Of a DNA stretch of 38,261 nucleotides, positions 34,112-38,261 are shown one piece after another. The notes under the pieces are model-generated. The model was given only the letters and a program-made list of their open reading frames with translations, was not told the DNA's origin and searched no databases. Within the stretch, counting starts at the first letter, position 1, and each line of letters opens with the position of its first letter. Origin of the DNA: CAZVEV01 sp964625865 (lineage in GTDB: Bacteria; Planctomycetota; Phycisphaerae; SM23-33); the NCBI GenBank assembly GCA_964625865.1, contig CAZVEV010000020.1, forward strand, positions 1 to 38,261, in the 5' to 3' direction. Made by a program: the position numbers and the translations under genes.

Positions 34112-35097
34112 CCTCCCGCCAGATCGTTCGACGGACGCTGGACTATGCAGCGCCGCCCCGCGTGGCCAGGTCGTTCGGCGATTCGGACTTCGTCGGTTGC
34201 GGCAACAGTGTCACTACGCGGGCCACCGCCTGGCAGGATGTTGGCGGCGGACGGTGGGAGCGGACCGACGAGTGGGGCAACCTGTGGGGGCGGATCGACC
34301 CGACGTCCAAGGGCGAGGTCGTCAGGGGCGTCTTTGACTCCGTGGCGGACATTGAGGCCTACGCGTTTCCGGACTACTCCGACCAGGCCGACTACGCCCC
34401 GGCCCGCGCCGCCCGCACCGAGGCGCCGGACAAATGGCTCATCGGCCACCTGCCGGGATTCGTCTTCAACATCGCCCGCAAGCTGTTCAGGCTCGAGGAC
34501 TACCTTGTGTACCTTCTGACCGAGCCGGGCCCCCTGGCCGTCCTGCACGACCGCATCGAGGCCATGCTGGTCGATATGATCCGCAACTACGCGTCGGCGG
34601 GTGTCGACAGCGTGATGTTCTGCGAGGACTGGGGTACGCAGTTGGGCCTGATGATCAGCCCGGAGTTGTGGCACGGCGAGTTCTACCCGCGGTTCGAGCG
34701 GCTTTGCGGCGTGGCTCGCGACGGCGGGGTCCGAGTCTTCATGCACTCGTGCGGCGCCATCGGCGCGATCGTGCCCGGACTGATGGCCGCGGGGATCGAC
34801 CTGCTGCAGTTCGACCAGCCCGTGCTGCACGGGATAGACGTTCTGGCGGCCCACCAGGACCGGGCGCCGATCACGTTCTGGTCTCCGGTGGACATCCAGA
34901 AGACCCTGCAGACGCAGGATGAGTCGCTGATTCGTGCCGAGGCCCGGGAACTGCTGGCCAAGCTCTGGCGCGGCCGGGGCGGGTTCGTGGCGGGGTACTA
35001 CGGCGGCAACGAGGCGATCGGCCTGGCCCCGAGTGTTCAGGCCTGGGCGTGCGACGAGTTCATTACGTGCGGCGTGCGGGAACGGGGCGTGGGCTGA
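34108..35097 (+). CDS. UroD/MtaA-type methyltransferase-like protein, 329 aa
   Basis: A TIM-barrel protein of the uroporphyrinogen decarboxylase superfamily. Residues 211-217 read F-M-H-S-C-G-A, the H-x-C-G zinc motif (His213, Cys215) of MtaA/CmuA-type cobalamin methyltransferases. Cys315 in A-W-A-C-D could be a third ligand, but its position is unusual, so this is tentative. W-T-D/D-E-W-G-N-L-W-G near residue 53 is typical of the methyltransferase-like branch, not heme-pathway UroD. The start is a GTG overlapping the toxin stop (GTGA) with no clear Shine-Dalgarno sequence, so translation is probably coupled to vapC. It is convergent with the c-di-GMP gene. Confidence 0.82.
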   Translation: MTSRQIVRRTLDYAAPPRVARSFGDSDFVGCGNSVTTRATAWQDVGGGRWERTDEWGNLWGRIDPTSKGEVVRGVFDSVADIEAYAFPDYSDQADYAPARAARTEAPDKWLIGHLPGFVFNIARKLFRLEDYLVYLLTEPGPLAVLHDRIEAMLVDMIRNYASAGVDSVMFCEDWGTQLGLMISPELWHGEFYPRFERLCGVARDGGVRVFMHSCGAIGAIVPGLMAAGIDLLQFDQPVLHGIDVLAAHQDRAPITFWSPVDIQKTLQTQDESLIRAEARELLAKLWRGRGGFVAGYYGGNEAIGLAPSVQAWACDEFITCGVRERGVG

Positions 35098-35124
35098 TCG
35101 GCGTCAGTCGCCCCGCGGCCGATC
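35096..35124. terminator. Hairpin between convergent UroD-like and c-di-GMP genes
   Basis: GATCGGC (35096-35102) pairs with GCCGATC (35118-35124) around a 15-nt GC-rich loop. It overlaps the UroD-like stop codon and occupies the whole 29-nt convergent gap. There is no T-tract; a bidirectional terminator is plausible. Confidence 0.4.
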
Positions 35125-35126
35125 GG

Positions 35127-37406
35127 TCACGTCGTCGCCGGCGCGGGCTCTTCGGTTGCCGGCGCCGATTCGGCGACCTCGGTCGCCTTGCGGATGTCCG
35201 GCTTCTCGGGAGGATTCAGCAGGTCATCGCCCATGCGCCGGGCCAGGCCGCAGAAGGCCTCGACCACCGCGCCGTCGAACTGTGTCCCTGAGAAGACCCT
35301 CAGTTCCGCCAGTGCGTCGTCAACCGTCTTGGCGCCCCGGTACGTCCGTGACGACGTCATGGCATCGAACACGTCGGCTACCGCCAGTATCCTCGCCGTC
35401 AGCGGAATGGCCGGTCCGGTCAGCCCCTCGGGATACCCCTTGCCGTCGAATCGCTCGTGGTGGTATCTGACGGCCGGAATCTCCTGCTCGAGGAACTCCA
35501 TGCCCTCCATGATCCTCACGCTGAACAGCGGGTGCTCGCGGATGAGCCCCTGCTGGTCGTCGTCCAGTTCGTGGGGGCTCAGGACGACCGAATCGGGCAT
35601 GGCGAGCATGCCGATGTCGTGGAGCATGGCGGCAATCTCGACGCGCTTGACGACGCGATCGGGAAGCTCCATCTCCTGTGCCAGCAGGACCGCGTAATGC
35701 TGCACCTTCTTGGCATGGTGGGCCATGTACGGGTCACGCTGTTCAAGGACCTCCATGATCTCCTCGACGGCCTTGAGGAAGAGGGTCTTGAACTGGCTGT
35801 CGAGGCCCGCGAGTTTTCTGCAGAGCGTCGTGACCTTCGCGCCGCGCTCGAAGTGCCCGATCCCGTCAAGCTGGTGGGCACGGACCACGCAGTTCCTGCC
35901 CGCTTCCTTGGCGGCGTACAGGGCCCGGTCGGCCAGCGCGAGCATGGACCTCGGTGAATCGATGGCCCCCGCGTTCAGGTCGGTCAGGCCGATCGATGCG
36001 GTGACGTTCACTTGGACCCCGCCGATTTCGTGCTCCGTGGCGGCCAGCACTTCGCAGATACGGTCGGCGACCCCTGCGGCAGCATCCACGCTGGTTTCGG
36101 GCAGAAGGACGGCGAACTCGTCACCGCCGAATCGTGCGGGCAGGTCGGCGCGACGGCAGGCCTGTTCAATCGTCTCGGCGACGCGCTTGAGCAGGTCGTC
36201 GCCCGCCTGGTGGCCGCCCGTATCGTTGACGGCCTTGAAGAAGTCCACGTCCACCGCGATCAGGCTGAGCGGGCGGTTGTAGCGTCTGGCCTGGTGGTAG
36301 AAGCAGTCGAGCACTTCCTCGAAGTGCCGCCTGTTGGCCATCCCGGTCAGTTCGTCGGTCTTGGACATGTGTTCGAGTTTGTCGAAGGCTGACTCCAGCC
36401 GCCGGGCCAGCACGCGCGGCTCGCCGTGAAGGTTCTCCGCCAGATCGTGGAACCCGCTGCGGTCGGTGTCGATCGTCTGGAGCCGCTTGAGCAGGCGAAC
36501 GACGGGCCCGGCGATAAGGATGTGCATCGCGACGATCACCAGCAGCACCAGCGCCACCGCCAGCCAGGCGACAATCAGGATCATCCGCCTGGCGGCCGAG
36601 GCCTGCCTGTTGATGTGGACGGCAGGGAGATCCGCCCGGAAACACGCCAACGCATGGCCTCCCGCGTCATACGCCGGCCAGGCCACCGCCAAACCGTCCG
36701 AACCGGTTGACCACCACGTGTGCGTCGTCGTATCGCCTGTAATGGTCCCGGCAGGAACGGTGTCAGAGCCGACCAGGACCAGGTCTCCCCCCACGGCCGA
36801 GCCGATCCGCTCCAACGCTTCGGCGTGCAGGATTCGGGCAATCCACAGACTGCCCACCGGCCCCGAGGCCGAGTGTCCGTCCCTGCCTATGGCGTGTCGA
36901 GCAAAGATCCCGACCTGGCTGCCGAGTTTGACCAGCCCCGCCTCGGGCAGGGGCGCCAGTGTGCTTGAACTGGGGGCGAGGGCGTCCAGGGCGGCCTTCA
37001 GCGCCTTGCCCCCCGGACCGACCGTCTCATAGTCGTGGGCGACCCACTGGGCCACCGTCCGTCCGTCCGCGTCGGTAACCCAGGCCAGATCTGCCTGCCT
37101 GTCGGCCAACTCGGCCTCGACGAACGCATCAAGCCGTTTGCGCGAACCGGTCCCATCGAACAGTGCCATTACATCGACGCTATGAGTCCATGCCGAACAG
37201 GAGGCGCGGAGCCTGGCCTTTTCGGCGGTCATGGCGGTTCGTCCGGCGCGGGCGGCGCGGGCGGCCTGCTCTCGCAGGGCCGTGTCACGCTGTTGGTTGA
37301 CGTGCGGGGCCAAGTGGAACGTATCGAGGAGGACTATGCCCCCGGTGGCCAATACCGCGGCGATCAGGAGCATGCCCGGTGACGTAAGCTTTAGTCTCTT
37401 AAGCAC
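35127..37406 (-). CDS. Membrane c-di-GMP enzyme: CHASE4-like sensor, GGDEF and HD-GYP domains
   Basis: The 759-aa protein joins opposing activities on the second messenger c-di-GMP. Helix 1 (11-28) and helix 2 (274-299) flank an extracytoplasmic sensor resembling CHASE4, and a HAMP-like linker follows. The GGDEF cyclase has an intact G-G-D-E-F (427-431) and an inhibitory-site R-x-x-D (418-421). The HD-GYP phosphodiesterase has H-D (596-597), H-H-E-R-F-D-G-K-G-Y-P (649-659) and downstream conserved residues. Both halves look catalytically competent. A disordered Ala/Pro/Glu tail ends it. The start is a GTG at 37406 with GGAG 6 nt upstream. It could control the exopolysaccharide operon, but that is inference. 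Confidence 0.93.
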   Translation of the reverse strand: MLKRLKLTSPGMLLIAAVLATGGIVLLDTFHLAPHVNQQRDTALREQAARAARAGRTAMTAEKARLRASCSAWTHSVDVMALFDGTGSRKRLDAFVEAELADRQADLAWVTDADGRTVAQWVAHDYETVGPGGKALKAALDALAPSSSTLAPLPEAGLVKLGSQVGIFARHAIGRDGHSASGPVGSLWIARILHAEALERIGSAVGGDLVLVGSDTVPAGTITGDTTTHTWWSTGSDGLAVAWPAYDAGGHALACFRADLPAVHINRQASAARRMILIVAWLAVALVLLVIVAMHILIAGPVVRLLKRLQTIDTDRSGFHDLAENLHGEPRVLARRLESAFDKLEHMSKTDELTGMANRRHFEEVLDCFYHQARRYNRPLSLIAVDVDFFKAVNDTGGHQAGDDLLKRVAETIEQACRRADLPARFGGDEFAVLLPETSVDAAAGVADRICEVLAATEHEIGGVQVNVTASIGLTDLNAGAIDSPRSMLALADRALYAAKEAGRNCVVRAHQLDGIGHFERGAKVTTLCRKLAGLDSQFKTLFLKAVEEIMEVLEQRDPYMAHHAKKVQHYAVLLAQEMELPDRVVKRVEIAAMLHDIGMLAMPDSVVLSPHELDDDQQGLIREHPLFSVRIMEGMEFLEQEIPAVRYHHERFDGKGYPEGLTGPAIPLTARILAVADVFDAMTSSRTYRGAKTVDDALAELRVFSGTQFDGAVVEAFCGLARRMGDDLLNPPEKPDIRKATEVAESAPATEEPAPATT

Positions 37407-37446
37407 TTTTTACTCCGTGTGTTGGAGTCGTCCTCATTTCTTGCTT

Positions 37447-37494
37447 GCCCGACGCCTTCTCGGGCGTACGACAGGGAACCGGCCGCTGTCGTAC
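37447..37494. other. Two tandem hairpins in the leader of the c-di-GMP gene
   Basis: GCCCGA/TCGGGC (37447-37452 with 37460-37465) and GTACGACAG/CTGTCGTAC (37466-37474 with 37486-37494) are directly adjacent, 40-90 nt upstream of the GTG. They do not match the c-di-GMP (GEMM) riboswitch core. Role unknown. Confidence 0.45.
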
Positions 37495-37550
37495 CACCTA
37501 TATCGGTAGTGCAGGAGTCTACTTTAGCAGTGCTTACGGCCATTCGGCGG

Positions 37551-37568
37551 CCTCGGGGCGCCCCGAGG
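37551..37568. repeat. Perfect 18-bp palindrome
   Basis: CCTCGGGGC followed by its exact reverse complement GCCCCGAGG. It lies about 150 nt upstream of the c-di-GMP gene start. It may be a terminator-like hairpin, a REP unit or a protein site. Confidence 0.4.
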
Positions 37569-37701
37569 TGAGAGATGTCCTACCGGTCTAGCGGGGATTG
37601 CGATCCGTGTGGTTCTCTGCCCCGTCGGTCCAGGCGCATCGGCCTCGGTGTTCTACGAATCTCTTGTGTTCCGGCGGACCCAACGGGCTCATAGTCAAGA
37701 G

Positions 37702-37830
37702 CCCCTGCTCAGCCGGACGCCCTGGCACGCACGAGGCCGCGGCCTAAGCGACGATCTCTCGGCCGACGGGGTTAGCATGGTCTGAAGGCGTGGCATGCGG
37801 CTACGGGGCGGCTAAACGCCTTGGCCGGGA
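37702..37830 (-). repeat. ~125-bp dispersed repeat element, copy 2 (inverted)
   Basis: The reverse complement of this stretch matches 28429-28555 almost throughout, including the blocks GCATGCCACGCCTTCAGACC and GTCGCTTAGGCC. Differences are mostly single substitutions plus short indels. See copy 1 for interpretation. Confidence 0.75.
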
Positions 37831-37900
37831 TCGTCGCCCCAGCGGGGGCAACTATCCGAAGACCGGCGTGGTTCACATGAGGGTAGCAGTCGTGGGCGAA

Positions 37901-38024
37901 GTAGTCGGTAGCCAGTAACCAGTAGTCGGTGTCTGCTGGCGCGGAGGGCTTCCGGTATTGCAAGGCCTTCTTGAATAAGCCGTTATCCGCTGTCGGATCC
38001 CGGCTACTGACTACGGGCTACCAG
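37901..38024. repeat. Inverted-arm element built from GTAGYC/GTAGCC units
   Basis: Left arm 37901-37930 is a degenerate tandem (GTAGTCGGTAGCCAGTAACC…AGTAGTCGG). Right arm 38001-38024 (CGGCTACTGACTACGGGCTA…) is its approximate reverse complement. The two enclose about 70 nt without evident coding. It has the same design as the element at 19069-19158 but a different arm sequence. Confidence 0.5.
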
Positions 38025-38040
38025 CCTGTCCGACGACGGC

Positions 38041-38250
38041 GTGCTCAATGGCACCGGGGTGTTACCCGGAATCAGCCCCTATCGAACCACGCCGAACAAC
38101 GGGGCGCCTCGGCAGCCCGGCGGCTATTGGGCCCCCGGTGGCGGGCCTGACGTGCCCGGACCGTTAACGCGGATGATGCCCCGTCGAATCGCGAACTTGA
38201 CCAGCGAGTCTCAGCGACGTTCTGGAAGTGTAGGAACACGGGCGGGTTGA
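38041..38250 (+). CDS. Doubtful small ORF, 69 aa
   Basis: A GTG-started frame encodes a Pro/Gly-rich peptide (G-V-L-P-G-I-S-P-Y-R-T-T…G-G-Y-W-A-P-G-G-G-P). The composition looks somewhat protein-like in its first 45 residues, but there is no clear ribosome-binding site and no family I recognise. It may be a gene remnant or chance. Confidence 0.2.
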   Translation: MLNGTGVLPGISPYRTTPNNGAPRQPGGYWAPGGGPDVPGPLTRMMPRRIANLTSESQRRSGSVGTRAG

Positions 38251-38261
38251 AAATGGGGTCT

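Larger units (their letters stand above)
37569..38261. other. Repeat-rich intergenic end of the window
   Basis: I see no confident gene in these 693 bases. 37569-37701 shows only a 6-bp hairpin (GGGCTC/GAGCCC, 37685-37704). Beyond it lie the inverted dispersed repeat (37702-37830) and an inverted-arm element (37901-38024). After 38041 a short open frame of doubtful status runs to near the end. Confidence 0.5.

Noticed and set aside
37407..37550. c-di-GMP (GEMM) riboswitch before the GGDEF/HD-GYP gene
   Set aside because: The leader has hairpins but lacks the conserved GEMM core sequences.
37685..37704. tRNA-like stem-loop (GGGCTC/GAGCCC)
   Set aside because: No acceptor stem, T-loop (GTTCGA) or overall cloverleaf around it.
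1..38261. CRISPR array, prophage or insertion sequence
   Set aside because: Repeats present are palindromic or dispersed and not regularly spaced. No cas, integrase, phage or transposase gene is present.

Overview
The window is a GC-rich bacterial chromosome segment from a Gram-negative-type (diderm) cell: it carries lpxA, a Wza-like export lipoprotein, an outer-membrane barrel protein and many lipoproteins. The gene set suggests a member of the Planctomycetota, possibly Phycisphaerae: a long SecDF fusion, an exosortase/EpsI pair, pseudopilin-like tails on secreted proteins, UroD-superfamily methyltransferase paralogues and many palindromic intergenic repeats. The lineage is inferred from gene content; no rRNA marker is present. 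I saw no tRNA, rRNA, CRISPR array or transposase gene.

Layout. 1-8.4 kb: envelope and signalling genes. These are a secreted protein with an embedded heavy-metal-binding-like motif, a membrane-anchored RsbU-type PP2C phosphatase split by a frameshift in a G7 run, a beta-barrel protein, a convergent lipoprotein SppA peptidase, a dense palindromic repeat cluster, a small conserved-looking ORF and a PQQ-propeller lipoprotein. 8.4-15 kb: purH, then a lipoprotein that is a soluble copy of the SecD periplasmic domain, then secDF (1160 aa) with a coiled-coil-like insertion in the SecD part and two EF-hand loops in the SecF part.

15.5-26 kb: one co-directional exopolysaccharide/exosortase operon: Wza-like export lipoprotein, exosortase (Cys219/Arg264/His285), EpsI-like partner overlapping by 4 nt, a 1522-aa membrane-anchored TPR protein, and a Wzz/BY-kinase fusion whose P-loop lysine is replaced by arginine. 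It ends in a strong hairpin shared with convergent lpxA. No glycosyltransferase and no PEP-CTERM substrate is in the window, so the polymer genes and the sorted proteins must be elsewhere.

26-31 kb: lpxA and a RhlE-type helicase on the minus strand, then trpS (promoter so close that the mRNA looks leaderless), scpA and a Rid-family gene overlapping it. 31-35 kb: two UroD-superfamily proteins and a D-2-hydroxyacid dehydrogenase, with a VapBC-like toxin-antitoxin pair coupled by start/stop overlap to the second UroD-like gene. 35.1-37.4 kb: a minus-strand CHASE4-like/GGDEF/HD-GYP protein with both c-di-GMP catalytic motifs intact. The last 850 bases are mostly non-coding repeats, including an inverted copy of a ~125-bp element also found upstream of trpS.
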